Shown: in pieces, positions 8,452-17,376 of the stretch
Numbering within the stretch: the first letter of the stretch is position 1
Layout: every line of letters starts with the position of its first letter
Translations under genes and position numbers: made by a program
Source: Hyphomicrobiales bacterium
Lineage (GTDB): Bacteria; Pseudomonadota; Alphaproteobacteria; Rhizobiales; Rhizobiaceae
DNA length: 47,601 nt
Assembly (NCBI GenBank): GCA_900470805.1
Contig: UCCA01000045.1
Span: forward strand, 116,149 to 163,749
Direction of reading: 5' to 3'
Notes under the pieces: model-generated
Seen by the model: the letters and a program-made list of their open reading frames with translations, nothing else
Database searches by the model: none
Told to the model about the DNA's origin: nothing

Positions 8452-9363
8452 TCAGGCCGGAACGTATTGGGTGATGCAGCGCGCATCGCGCCGGAAATCC
8501 GATGGCGACATGCCGGCGATATGGCGGAAGGATTTGTTGAAGGCGCTGATCGAGCCGAAGCCGCTATCCATCGCCACCTGCAGCACATTCGCCTCTTCGT
8601 TCATCAGCATCGCCTGGGCCCGCGACAGCCTGAGAAGACTGACATACTTGTTCAGCGTCATGCCCGTCGTCTTCTTGAAGACGTTCATCGCGTATTTCGG
8701 ATGCAGGTCGGCGGCGCGTGCAATATCGACCGAATCGATGTCCTGCAAAAAGTTCGCGGCGATGAAGTCGCACATCCGCGCGACGCTGCGCGAGGACTGC
8801 GGATAGGCCTGCTCGACATCGTCGGTCGCCGACATGCCGTTCGGCGCCAGCATCGAATAGGGCTCAAGCACGATCCGCTCGATGCGCAGCAACATCTCCT
8901 CCACGGCGTGTTGCGCCTTGGCGGCGTCGCCGGACTTCGCATAGGCCACCCAGCGCGGAAAATTCTGGATGTCGGCCGCATCTGTCGCCGAGGTGAACAG
9001 GATTTCGCCCTTCATCAGCCGGCTGGAGATGTTGATCGGCAGCCGCATGCGGAAGAAATACACCAGCGGCAGATGGCCACCGGCATAGATCGAATCATCG
9101 CTGCTCTTGTCCATCTGGTGCGGCTGCCCACCCCAGAACAGGCACATGTCGCCGGCCTTCATGGCGATTTCCTGGCCGTTCAGCCGGTAATGCACCTCGC
9201 CATGCATGATGTAGTTCAACTCCACCTGCACATGCCAATGCGGCATCAGCATCCGGGGTGGATGGTTGTGGAACATCTGGAGTGCCGTCGGCAATCCCTC
9301 GATGCTGCTCGCTCCCGGCTGATAGACAGCCCTCTGCTCGATCTTACTTTCCGCCAAATCCAT
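8452..9363 (-). CDS. AraC-family transcriptional regulator, 303 aa
   Basis: A cupin-type sensor domain (MLMPHWHVQVELNYIMHGEVHYRLNGQE to FWGGQPHQM, residues about 38-85) is followed by a C-terminal pair of helix-turn-helix motifs (VDIARAADLHPKYAMNVFKKTTGMTLNKYV and VLQVAMDSGFGSISAFNKSFRHIAGMSPSDFRR). This is the standard layout of sugar-responsive AraC activators. The ATG at 9363 follows AAAGGGAAC. It is divergent from the ABC operon with only 86 bp between starts and upstream of the dehydratase on its own strand, so it very likely controls both in response to the transported sugar. Confidence 0.93.
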   Translation of the reverse strand: MDLAESKIEQRAVYQPGASSIEGLPTALQMFHNHPPRMLMPHWHVQVELNYIMHGEVHYRLNGQEIAMKAGDMCLFWGGQPHQMDKSSDDSIYAGGHLPLVYFFRMRLPINISSRLMKGEILFTSATDAADIQNFPRWVAYAKSGDAAKAQHAVEEMLLRIERIVLEPYSMLAPNGMSATDDVEQAYPQSSRSVARMCDFIAANFLQDIDSVDIARAADLHPKYAMNVFKKTTGMTLNKYVSLLRLSRAQAMLMNEEANVLQVAMDSGFGSISAFNKSFRHIAGMSPSDFRRDARCITQYVPA

Positions 9364-9449
9364 GTTCCCTTTTTAGGAGACAGCGGCTCCCTGACCGTTA
9401 GTGTAGCCACGTTCGCTAAGGGACGGCAATTGAAAAGGGAGGATTTTCA

Positions 9450-10724
9450 ATGCGCTTCAAACTTATCGGTGCAACCGCCGCGGTTGCGCTGCTCGCATCC
9501 GGTTCTGCATTCGCGCAGTCCGCCAATCTCACCATCTGGAGCTGGAACACAGCCGCATCGGGGCTGAAGTCAACGCTCGAAGGCTTCAACAAGCTGCATC
9601 CGGATATCAAGGTCACGGTGGAAGACCTTGGAAATCAACAGGTTTTTGACAAGATGCTGGCCGCATGCGCTGCCGGCGGCGAGGGGCTGCCTGACATTGT
9701 CAGCGTCGAAAACTTCGAAGCCGAGATCTTCTGGAACCGCTTCCCCGACTGCTTCGCCAACCTGAAGGACCTGGGTTATACCCCTGAAATCCAGGCAAAA
9801 TTCCCGGAATTCAAGCGCACCGAGCTTGAAGTGGGCGACGTCGCCTATGCGATGCCCTGGGATTCCGGTCCTGTGGCCGTGTTCTACCGTCGTGATTTCT
9901 ACGAGAAGGCTGGTGTCGATCCGGCAGCAATCAAGACCTGGGACGATTTCATCGCCGCCGGCAAGAAGATTTCCGCAGCGCTGCCCGGCGTGGTCATGGC
10001 GCAGGCCGACTTCAACGGCGACAGCGAATGGTTCCGCATGATCTCCAACGAGCAGGGTTGCGGCTACTTTGCCAAGGACGGCCAGACCATCACCATCAAC
10101 CAGCCCGCCTGCGTCGCCACCCTTGAGAAGGTCAAGGAGATGAAGGACGCTGGCACGCTGACGGCTGCCATCTGGGACGAGAAGATCCAGGCGAACACCG
10201 CCGGCAAGGCCGCCAGCCAGATGTATGGCGGGTGGTACGAGGGCACCGTGCGCTCCGGCTCGCCCGATCTCTCCGGCAAGTGGGGCGTCTACATGATGCC
10301 GAGCCTGACGCCTGATGGTCCGCATGCGGCCAACCTCGGCGGCTCGTCGCTGGCGATCGCCGCGAATTCGGCCAACAAGGAAGCTGCCTGGACCTACATT
10401 AATTACGCGCTCGGCACCAATGAGGGCCAGGTCGCGATGCTGAAGGCCTTCGGCCTCGTGCCGTCGCTGCTGTCTGCGGTGCAGGATCCCTATGTCAACG
10501 AGGCGCAGCCCTATTGGGGTGGCCAGAAGGTCTGGGCCGATATCCTGTCGACCCTGCCGAAGATCGTGCCGAGCCGCGGCACGCAGTTCCAGACCGATGC
10601 GGATGCCATCTACAAGGCGACGCAGACGAAGTACTTCGCCGGCGGCTATCCCGATGCGAAGACGGCGCTCGACGATGCTGCCAAGCAGATCGAGACCGCC
10701 ACCGGCCTTCCCATTGCGGAATGA
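9450..10724 (+). CDS. sugar ABC transporter substrate-binding protein, 424 aa
   Basis: Periplasmic binding protein of the CUT1 (carbohydrate uptake) class. Residues 1-22 are a Sec signal peptide ending SAFAQ; the mature part begins NLTIWSWNTAASGLKSTLEGFNKLHPDIKV, with the later AYAMPWDSGPVAVFYRRDFYEKAG and GGSSLAIAANSANKEAAWTYINY blocks typical of family-1 solute-binding proteins. The sequence resembles lactose/arabinose-type binders, but sugar identity cannot be read. The start is fixed by GGGAGG seven bases before ATG. First gene of a five-gene plus-strand operon. Confidence 0.93.
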   Translation: MRFKLIGATAAVALLASGSAFAQSANLTIWSWNTAASGLKSTLEGFNKLHPDIKVTVEDLGNQQVFDKMLAACAAGGEGLPDIVSVENFEAEIFWNRFPDCFANLKDLGYTPEIQAKFPEFKRTELEVGDVAYAMPWDSGPVAVFYRRDFYEKAGVDPAAIKTWDDFIAAGKKISAALPGVVMAQADFNGDSEWFRMISNEQGCGYFAKDGQTITINQPACVATLEKVKEMKDAGTLTAAIWDEKIQANTAGKAASQMYGGWYEGTVRSGSPDLSGKWGVYMMPSLTPDGPHAANLGGSSLAIAANSANKEAAWTYINYALGTNEGQVAMLKAFGLVPSLLSAVQDPYVNEAQPYWGGQKVWADILSTLPKIVPSRGTQFQTDADAIYKATQTKYFAGGYPDAKTALDDAAKQIETATGLPIAE

Positions 10725-10815
10725 GTGACGACGCCGGGTGCCGTCTTGGTGCCCGGCTTCCATCCCTCGGGACACTGGCCCCCGGGATACTCGCTTCGTA
10801 CATGAGGAGAATGAA

Positions 10816-11676
10816 ATGCCGATCCGGAACCGGAGCGCATATTTTTTCCTTGCGCCCTACCTGCTTGTCTTTGCCACCTTCTGGCTGTGGCCCATCATCA
10901 GCTCGTTTCTGATCTCGTTTCAGAACACGCGCGTAAACCCTTGGAAATTCAGCGCTTCCGTCAACTGGGGACGCCTGATCGGCGATCCGGCTTTCTACAA
11001 TGCGCTCTACAACACGCTGATCATCCTGGTTATCCAGGTGCCCGTGATGATCGCGATCGCCACGATGATGGCGGTGCTGTTGAACTCGCCGCTGCTCAAG
11101 GCGCGGCCGCTCTACCGCTTTGCCTTCTTCGCGCCGGTTGTGGTCGGCGAGGTTGCCTATGCCGCGGTGTTCCGGCTGATGTTCAGCATCGATTTCGGCA
11201 TCGTCAACAAGCTGATCACCTCGGTCGGTCTGCCCGCAGTCTCGTGGTTCGACAATGCCAATGCCGCGATGGCGCTCGTCATCATCGCCGTCACCTGGCG
11301 CTGGGCCGGCTACAACGCCATCATCCTGCTCGCCGGGCTGCAGTCGATCCCCGACGATGTCTACGAGGCCGCGACGCTCGACAAGGTGTCGAAGACCAAG
11401 CAGTTCATCCATATCACCCTGCCACTCCTGAAGCCGATCATCCTCTTCTGCGTCATCCTGTCGGTCATCGGCACGATGCAGCTCTTTGCCGAACCCTTCC
11501 TGATCACCAATCGCGGGGGTCCCGGCGGCGGCACCGAGACGCTCGGCCTGCTGCTATACCGCCAGGGCTTCCTGTCGCTGAACTTCGGCTATGCCTCGGC
11601 CATCGCCTACACCATGGCGATCCTGGCGATCAGCATCTCGCTTCTCAATCTGTGGGTCGGGAGGGAGCAGAAATGA
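10816..11676 (+). CDS. sugar ABC transporter permease (MalF-type), 286 aa
   Basis: Inner-membrane permease with six predicted helices, beginning MPIRNRSAYFFLAPYLLVFATFWLWP. The cytoplasmic EAA loop that docks on the ATPase is visible as YEAATLDKVSKTKQFIHITLPLLKP. The start at 10816 follows GAGGAGA; the frame is open further upstream (10738) but that part is not membrane-like. It overlaps the next permease gene by four bases (ATGA at 11673-11676), showing translational coupling. Confidence 0.93.
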   Translation: MPIRNRSAYFFLAPYLLVFATFWLWPIISSFLISFQNTRVNPWKFSASVNWGRLIGDPAFYNALYNTLIILVIQVPVMIAIATMMAVLLNSPLLKARPLYRFAFFAPVVVGEVAYAAVFRLMFSIDFGIVNKLITSVGLPAVSWFDNANAAMALVIIAVTWRWAGYNAIILLAGLQSIPDDVYEAATLDKVSKTKQFIHITLPLLKPIILFCVILSVIGTMQLFAEPFLITNRGGPGGGTETLGLLLYRQGFLSLNFGYASAIAYTMAILAISISLLNLWVGREQK

Positions 11677-12509
11677 CTTCCAAATCAAGATCCCGGACAT
11701 TGCAGGTCATCGCCCTGCATGTGGTCCTGACACCGCTTGCCATCATCTGGCTGTTTCCGATCTGGATGATGCTGGTGTTCTCGACCATGGACGACTACGG
11801 CATCTTCAGCCCGAAGATCGTCCTGTGGCCATCGACCAACTTCATCGCCAACTTCCAGAACCTGCAGGCCGATACCGACTTCGTCCGCGCCATGTTCATC
11901 TCGGTGGTCGTGGCCTCGGTCTATACCTTCCTCTCGGTGCTGCTGACGTCGATGGCCGGCTGGGCGCTGGCGCGCTATCGCTTCATAGGCCGTTCGGTGG
12001 TTATCGCCATCATTCTCGGCACGATCACCCTGCCGTTCGCGGTGGTGGTCATCCCGCAGTTCATCATGGTGGCGCGCGAGTTCAAGCTTTCCAACACCTG
12101 GGTGGCACTGATCGTGCCGCCGCTGTTCAATTCGCTCGGCGTGCTCTTCATGCGCCAGGCCTTCTCGATGATGCCCGGCGAACTGTTCGACGCCGCGCGG
12201 GTCGAAGGGGTGAAGGAGCGGCAGATCTTCCTACGCATCGCCCTGCCGCTCGCCCGGCCGACGATGGCAGCACTTGCCATCATCCTCTTCCTGGCGTCGT
12301 GGAACAACTACCTCTGGCCGCTGCTCATCAACTCCAAGCCCGGAATGATGACGGCACCGGTGGCACTCGGATCGCTGATCGGTCTCACCAAGGTCTCATG
12401 GGGCGGCATCATGGCCGGCGCCATGCTGCTGACGGCGCCGATTCTTGTCGTCTTCGTGTTCCTGCAACGTCACTTCATCGCTGGCATCTCGGCCGGCGCA
12501 GTCAAATAG
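11673..12509 (+). CDS. sugar ABC transporter permease (MalG-type), 278 aa
   Basis: Second CUT1 permease, with an N-terminal helix (IALHVVLTPLAIIWLFPIWMMLVFS) and five more helices. The EAA loop is FDAARVEGVKERQIFLRIALPLARPT, and the conserved FLASWNNYLWPLL follows. The start overlaps the stop of the preceding permease gene by ATGA and follows GGGAGG. It pairs with the MalF-type protein to form the membrane channel. Confidence 0.93.
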   Translation: MTSKSRSRTLQVIALHVVLTPLAIIWLFPIWMMLVFSTMDDYGIFSPKIVLWPSTNFIANFQNLQADTDFVRAMFISVVVASVYTFLSVLLTSMAGWALARYRFIGRSVVIAIILGTITLPFAVVVIPQFIMVAREFKLSNTWVALIVPPLFNSLGVLFMRQAFSMMPGELFDAARVEGVKERQIFLRIALPLARPTMAALAIILFLASWNNYLWPLLINSKPGMMTAPVALGSLIGLTKVSWGGIMAGAMLLTAPILVVFVFLQRHFIAGISAGAVK

Positions 12510-12523
12510 TCGGGGAACGCCTG

Positions 12524-13609
12524 ATGTCAGAACTTTCACTCAACAACGTGGTCAAGCGCTTCGGCGCGCTCGAGATCATCCATGGCGCCAACCTCGATGT
12601 GAAGGACGGCGAGTTCGTCGTCTTCGTCGGCCCGTCCGGCTGCGGCAAGTCCACGCTGCTCCGGATGATCGCCGGGCTGGAGGATATCTCCGGCGGCGAG
12701 ATCAACATCGGTGGAAGGGTCGTCAACGATGTCGAGCCGGCCGATCGCGGCATCGCCATGGTCTTCCAGTCCTACGCGCTCTACCCGCACATGACGGTGG
12801 AGCAGAACCTGAGCTTCGGCCTTCGCATGAACGGCAATCCGAAGGAGGATACCGAAAAGCGCGTGCAGCACGCCGCCAACATCCTGCAGATCAACGAGCT
12901 GATGCATCGCCGGCCGAAGCAACTGTCAGGCGGCCAGCGCCAGCGCGTCGCCATCGGCCGGGCCATCGTGCGCGAGCCTCAGGTATTCCTGTTCGACGAA
13001 CCGCTGTCGAACCTTGACGCCGAACTGCGCGTGCAGATGCGCGTCGAAATCTCCAGGCTGCACAAGCAGCTCGGCACGACGATGATCTACGTCACCCACG
13101 ACCAGACGGAAGCGATGACGCTGGCCGACAAGATCGTCGTTCTTCGCGCCGGCAACATCGAGCAGGTCGGCGCGCCGCTCGATCTCTACGACGATCCCGC
13201 CAACCAGTTCGTCGCCGGCTTCGTCGGCTCGCCGAAGATGAATTTCCTCAAAGCCACGGTCGTGGAAACGGTAGCAGGGACGGCGACCATCGCCCTTGTC
13301 GGCGAGGATAACGTTCGTCTGACTCTACCGGTCAGCGCGGTGGTGCAGAAGGGTGCCGAGGTCACGCTCGGTGTCCGGCCGGAGCATTTCACCGATGCCG
13401 GGCAGGGCGACGCCGACCTGACTGTCACCGTCGATGTCGCCGAGCACCTTGGCAACACCAGCTACATCTACGCCACCACCGCGAGCGCCGGCCAGCTGAT
13501 TATCGAGCGCCCGGAATCACGCAATGCCGGCCAGCGCGACACCCTCACCGTCGGGCTCTCCGCCCGCCGCAGCTTCCTGTTCGACAGCACCGGCAAACGT
13601 CTGCGCTGA
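12524..13609 (+). CDS. sugar ABC transporter ATP-binding protein (MalK/UgpC-type), 361 aa
   Basis: ATPase that powers the CUT1 transporter. Walker A is GPSGCGKST at residues 36-44, Q-loop FQSYALYPHM, signature LSGGQ at 134-138, Walker B VFLFDEP at 154-160 and the switch His in YVTHDQTEAM. Residues from about 240 form the C-terminal OB-fold regulatory domain, including the conserved GVRPEH motif. Full length. It starts 14 bp after the permease stop, with a GGGGAACG ribosome site. Confidence 0.94.
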   Translation: MSELSLNNVVKRFGALEIIHGANLDVKDGEFVVFVGPSGCGKSTLLRMIAGLEDISGGEINIGGRVVNDVEPADRGIAMVFQSYALYPHMTVEQNLSFGLRMNGNPKEDTEKRVQHAANILQINELMHRRPKQLSGGQRQRVAIGRAIVREPQVFLFDEPLSNLDAELRVQMRVEISRLHKQLGTTMIYVTHDQTEAMTLADKIVVLRAGNIEQVGAPLDLYDDPANQFVAGFVGSPKMNFLKATVVETVAGTATIALVGEDNVRLTLPVSAVVQKGAEVTLGVRPEHFTDAGQGDADLTVTVDVAEHLGNTSYIYATTASAGQLIIERPESRNAGQRDTLTVGLSARRSFLFDSTGKRLR

Positions 13610-13653
13610 TCGATATCCATCCCAAGACTGATGCAAGAAAGAGGACATCTCCC

Positions 13654-15657
13654 ATGAGTTCAGACCAACCGATCCGCTGGGGCATTATCGGCCCCGGCAC
13701 TATCGCGCGCACTTTCGCTGACGGCATCGCGCATTCGCGCACCGGCAAGCTCGTCGCCATCGCCACCCGCAATCCCGACAAGCCGGGCCTTGCCGACAAT
13801 TTCCCCGGCGCCCGCGTGGTCAAGGGCTACGAGGCGCTCCTCGACGATAGCGAGATCGATGCCGTCTACATCGCCGTGCCGCACACCGGCCATGCCGAAT
13901 GGGCGATCAAGGCGATCCGCGCGCGCAAGCATGTGCTTGTCGAAAAGCCAGTCGCGTTGACAGCCTTCGATGCAGAGGCGATCTATCACGAAGCCAAGAA
14001 GGCCGGCGTCTTTGCCGGCGAGGCCTTCATGTATCGCGTCCATCCGCAGACCGCCAAGATCGTCGAGCTGGTCACGTCTGGCGCCATCGGCACCGTTCGC
14101 ATCATCCGCTCCAGCTTCGGCTTCAACATGGGCACGTTCCGGCCCGAACACCGGCTGTTCGCCAACGAGACGGCCGGCGGCGGCATTCTCGATGTCGGCG
14201 GTTATCCGGTCTCGATGGCGCGGCTGATCGCGGGTGCCGCCGAAGGCAAGCCGTTCGTCGAGCCGGAGAAGGTCGCGGGCGTCGGCCATCTCGGACATTC
14301 CGGCGTCGACGAGTGGGCCTCCGCGGTGCTCAAATTCCCCGGCGGCATCATCGCCGAGGTCTCGTGCTCGATCATGGCCAACCAGGACAACACGTTGCGC
14401 ATCATCGGCTCGGAAGGGCGCATCGAGGTCAAGGACTTCTGGTTCGCCTCCGGCCACAAGGGTGGCGTCGGCAAGATCGAGCTGTTCAAGGGCAACGAGC
14501 AGCAGACCATCGAGATCAAGGAAGAGCGCTGGCTCTATTCCTTCGAGGTCGACGCTGCGGGCGATTCGATCCGCGCCGGGCAGAAAGAATTCGCGGCACC
14601 TGGCATGGGCTGGGCCGATTCGATCGGCAATCTCAGGGTTCTCGACCAGTGGCGCGCGTCGATCGGCCTCGAATACAGCGTCGAGAAGGCCGACAAGCGC
14701 ACCCGCAATCTCGCAGGAGACACCGTCTCCTACGGCAACAGCATTCCGAAGCGCACCATCCCCGGGATCTCCAAGCCGGCTTCGGCGGTGACGCTCGGCT
14801 TCGAGTTCTTCCCGAACTTCGCCGCCGCCTCGCTGACGCTCGACGCCTTCTATGAAGCCGGCGGCAACGTCTTCGACACCGCCTTCGTCTATGGCGGCGG
14901 CAAGACGGAGAGCATCTTCGGCGACTGGCACACCAGCCGCAACGTGCCACGCGAGGAGATCGTGCTGATCGGCAAGGGCGCGCATTCGCCGCTAGTCTAT
15001 CCCGATATCATCGCCAAGCAGCTCGACCAGTCGCTCAACCGGCTGAAGACGGACTACGTCGACATCTACTTCATGCACCGCGACAACCCTGACATTCCGG
15101 TCGGCGAATTCGTCGATGCCATGGATGCCGAGGTCAAGCGCGGCCGCATCCGCGGCATCTTCGGCGGCTCGAACTGGACGCGCGAGCGAATGGACGAGGC
15201 GGCCGCCTACGCGGCGAAGAACGGCAAGGCGGCGCCCGCCGCGCTGTCAAACAACTTCTCGCTGGCCGAAATGCTCGACCCGATCTGGGCCGGTTGCGTG
15301 ACGTCGTCCACCGACGAATGGAAGACCTGGCTCAACGAGCGGCAGGTGCCTAACTTCGCGTGGTCGAGCCAAGGACGCGGCTTCTTCACCGACCGCGCCG
15401 GCCGCGACAAGCACGACGACGAGGAAATCGTCCGTTGCTGGTATTCCGACCGCAACTTCGACCGCCGCGACCGCGCCATCGAGCTTGCCGCCAAGCTCGG
15501 CCGCAGCCCGATCCATATCGCGCTGGCCTACGTGATCGCCCAGCCGTTCCCCGTCATCCCGCTGATCGGGCCACGGACAATCGCCGAACTGGAAGACAGC
15601 CTTTCGGCGCTCGACATCAAGCTGACGCCGGAACAGGTGAAGTGGCTGGAGGCATAA
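13654..15657 (+). CDS. Gfo/Idh/MocA oxidoreductase fused to aldo/keto reductase, 667 aa
   Basis: Two enzyme domains in one uninterrupted frame. Residues 1-345 are a Gfo/Idh/MocA NAD(P)-dependent dehydrogenase: nucleotide fold WGIIGPGTIARTFADG at 9-24 and the catalytic EKP motif at 97-99 followed by the substrate-binding alpha/beta domain. Residues about 375-667 are an aldo/keto reductase missing its usual first strand but with the tetrad in place: D408 (VFDTA), Y413, K441 (LIGKGAH) and H475 (YFMHRDNP), and VIPLIGPRTIAELEDSL near the C-terminus. The linker (350-375) is polar. It ends the transporter operon, 44 bp after the ATPase, with AGAGGACATC as ribosome site, so it probably oxidises or reduces the imported sugar before the dehydratase acts. 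Direction and substrate are inference. Confidence 0.9.
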   Translation: MSSDQPIRWGIIGPGTIARTFADGIAHSRTGKLVAIATRNPDKPGLADNFPGARVVKGYEALLDDSEIDAVYIAVPHTGHAEWAIKAIRARKHVLVEKPVALTAFDAEAIYHEAKKAGVFAGEAFMYRVHPQTAKIVELVTSGAIGTVRIIRSSFGFNMGTFRPEHRLFANETAGGGILDVGGYPVSMARLIAGAAEGKPFVEPEKVAGVGHLGHSGVDEWASAVLKFPGGIIAEVSCSIMANQDNTLRIIGSEGRIEVKDFWFASGHKGGVGKIELFKGNEQQTIEIKEERWLYSFEVDAAGDSIRAGQKEFAAPGMGWADSIGNLRVLDQWRASIGLEYSVEKADKRTRNLAGDTVSYGNSIPKRTIPGISKPASAVTLGFEFFPNFAAASLTLDAFYEAGGNVFDTAFVYGGGKTESIFGDWHTSRNVPREEIVLIGKGAHSPLVYPDIIAKQLDQSLNRLKTDYVDIYFMHRDNPDIPVGEFVDAMDAEVKRGRIRGIFGGSNWTRERMDEAAAYAAKNGKAAPAALSNNFSLAEMLDPIWAGCVTSSTDEWKTWLNERQVPNFAWSSQGRGFFTDRAGRDKHDDEEIVRCWYSDRNFDRRDRAIELAAKLGRSPIHIALAYVIAQPFPVIPLIGPRTIAELEDSLSALDIKLTPEQVKWLEA

Positions 15658-15760
15658 CGCCGCAAGCGCCAAGATGAAGCGAGCATAGTAGGGGATTTGG
15701 GCAACCAAGTCCCCACTTGCCTTTGCGTTTCCAAAGCTGCCGCCCTATATGCCTCCCCGA

Positions 15761-15802
15761 CACCCCGGCTACAGATGCCGGGGTGCGCGTTCCATGACGC
15801 GC
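15761..15802. repeat. two adjacent perfect hairpins
   Basis: Stem one is CACCCCGGC (15761-15769) with GCCGGGGTG (15777-15785); stem two is GCGCGT (15785-15790) with ACGCGC (15797-15802). Together they may end transcription of the sugar operon or belong to a small palindromic repeat family, but no T-run follows. Confidence 0.4.
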
Positions 15803-15871
15803 ATCATTCAGTGTCGAGCGTCGCGCCGGCGACCTCGCGCTCAGGTTTGGACAGATACGGGAGCAACACCC

Positions 15872-16225
15872 ATGCATCGGTTATTTCTCATCACGGCGCC
15901 TCTGGCCCTCGTGGCCAATCTGGCATTGGCCCACGCGGCGGCCGCGCAGGAGCCTGTCGTCGGCGTCTGGAAGACGCAGGTCGGGACGACTGCGACCATC
16001 GACCAATGCGGCAATGGGTTCTGCATCACCATGAAGACGGGCGAGCATGCCGGCCAGAAGATCGGTACGTTCACCGGCGGCAACGGCAACTTCACCGGCA
16101 CGATCATCGAACCGGACAGCAAGAAGACCTTCGACGGCGTGCTGACCGTTTCCGGCGATACCGTGAAGATGCGCGGCTGCACTATGAAAGTGATCTGCCG
16201 TTCGCTGATCTGGACGCGGATGTAA
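15872..16225 (+). CDS. DUF2147-type secreted protein, 117 aa
   Basis: A Sec signal peptide (MHRLFLITAPLALVANLALA, cleavage near AHAAAAQ) precedes a small beta-rich domain beginning EPVVGVWKTQVGTTATIDQC, which is the DUF2147 pattern (a conserved Gly-x-Trp at the start, paired cysteines, and a terminal RSLIWTR). The family is periplasmic or outer-membrane-associated, of unknown function, possibly ligand binding in a lipocalin-like fold. The frame is open from 15749, but the signal peptide begins at ATG 15872, preceded by CGGGAG. A weak stem (GCCGT at 16230, ACGGC at 16248, then TTTTCTT) may terminate it. Confidence 0.8.
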   Translation: MHRLFLITAPLALVANLALAHAAAAQEPVVGVWKTQVGTTATIDQCGNGFCITMKTGEHAGQKIGTFTGGNGNFTGTIIEPDSKKTFDGVLTVSGDTVKMRGCTMKVICRSLIWTRM

Positions 16226-16287
16226 GGATGCCGTAGGCGGCTGTGAGACGGCGTTTTCTTCGATGGGGCACCAGGGGTAGAACGAAA

Positions 16288-16593
16288 CTAGCGCTTCAGC
16301 CCCTCGATGACGGCCTGATATTCCTTGGCAAGCGATATTGCCGCTTTTGCAACCACCGGATTGATCGATTTGCGATCAATCGCCTGTGAGCAGGTTTCGA
16401 ACACGCCGCGCAACTCGCGCTCGATTGCGAACAGTTCCGGGTAATGCTGGATCAGCACTTGCGGCAGAAGTTTCGCTTTTGTTTTCATGGATTTGAAACT
16501 GTGCTTTGAATCGATAGGCGTCACGGTCGCGTTCATTATAGCCGTCTCGAGCTGTCCGGTGGCGCTGACGATGCCAGTGATCAAAGCCGTCAT
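16288..16593 (-). CDS. hypothetical protein, 101 aa
   Basis: No family recognised. Starting at ATG 16593 (GGAG eight bases upstream) the product begins MTALITGIVSATGQLETAIM and is otherwise charged and helical (KTKAKLLPQVLIQHYPELFAIERELRGVFETC), ending IEGLKR. The frame is open to 16695 but that extension lacks a ribosome site and is compositionally odd. It resembles short cytosolic Rhizobiales proteins with a helical bundle. Isolated gene, convergent with the DUF2147 gene. Confidence 0.6.
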   Translation of the reverse strand: MTALITGIVSATGQLETAIMNATVTPIDSKHSFKSMKTKAKLLPQVLIQHYPELFAIERELRGVFETCSQAIDRKSINPVVAKAAISLAKEYQAVIEGLKR

Positions 16594-16794
16594 TCTTGTC
16601 TCCAACCGATAAGGAACTGTCAGAGAAGACGCATATCCTGTGCCAACCGGCGGAGAGTTCCCCCTACGGGCGGCGCATTCTGACAGGATATCCAAGCTTG
16701 AAGGCCGATGCCATTGGCTGTGCAGGCGACGCTAGCGGCCAACTACGGGTCTTCCCGGACGGCCCTGCTGGCGAAACACTTGCCCAACAGCGCG

Positions 16795-16896
16795 TCAGCC
16801 GTGCCGATTCATATCGCTGACGACCCAGCGAAAGACTATGAAAGCGCCTGCGGCGATCAAGAACAACGGCGAGATATCGTCGAGCATCATGCTCAT
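16795..16896 (-). CDS. candidate one-helix membrane peptide, 33 aa
   Basis: The frame reads MSMMLDDISPLFLIAAGAFI and continues with a basic-polar tail (WVVSDMNRHG), a single membrane helix flanked by charges, with an AGAAGG ribosome site before ATG 16896. Size and layout are those of small bacterial membrane peptides. No homologue is known to me, and a frame this short could arise by chance, so confidence is modest. Confidence 0.4.
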   Translation of the reverse strand: MSMMLDDISPLFLIAAGAFIVFRWVVSDMNRHG

Positions 16897-17376
16897 CCTT
16901 CTGTCTACAATTCGACGCTTTCCAATAACGCCGGGACTGCTTTCGCGAAGGTAAACATGGAGCTAGTCAACTGTTCTAACAGTAAAAGACAATGAATCCA
17001 ACGTTAAATTTCTGTCTTTCGAACGGTCCTTGAAAGTGTTCGGAAGAGGTTTGTTTGTCGTCGTTGCGACGGAAATAACCCGATCGGAAAGACCGCCGGA
17101 ATCATGCAGCCTGAAGAAAGCGGATCTAGCCGAACTCGCGGTGATTTGCGCAATGCAGGGCAAAATCGGAAGGCTGACGGTGGCTTGGCTCCAGAACAGA
17201 TCGGACCGGTGGAACGATACTTCACCAAGGTTCCGCTGCGCGGGAGGACTGGTACTTCGTTTCATCACCAGTTCTGAGGATGCGTTTGCACATCTGCCGT
17301 CGTAGAGAACGCACAAGCTTCCGATCCGGTCTTTTCCGATGGATCGCAGAGCGTGGTCGCTTTCAAGGAGGTCATC
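16897..17376. other. 480-bp stretch without a supported gene
   Basis: Overlapping frames of 70-117 codons exist on both strands, but none has a convincing ribosome site, signal or family match, and the base composition is less coding-like (AT-richer near 16960-17030). The last 11 bases hold the AAGGAGG ribosome site of the next gene. I see nothing else. Confidence 0.4.

Noticed and set aside
13660..14985. 441-codon minus-strand frame opposite the fusion gene
   Set aside because: It mirrors the third-base GC pattern of the real gene, contains Arg/Asp/Ala-rich nonsense and has no family motif.
16963..17316. overlapping frames on both strands
   Set aside because: No ribosome site, signal or family similarity; treated as empty sequence.
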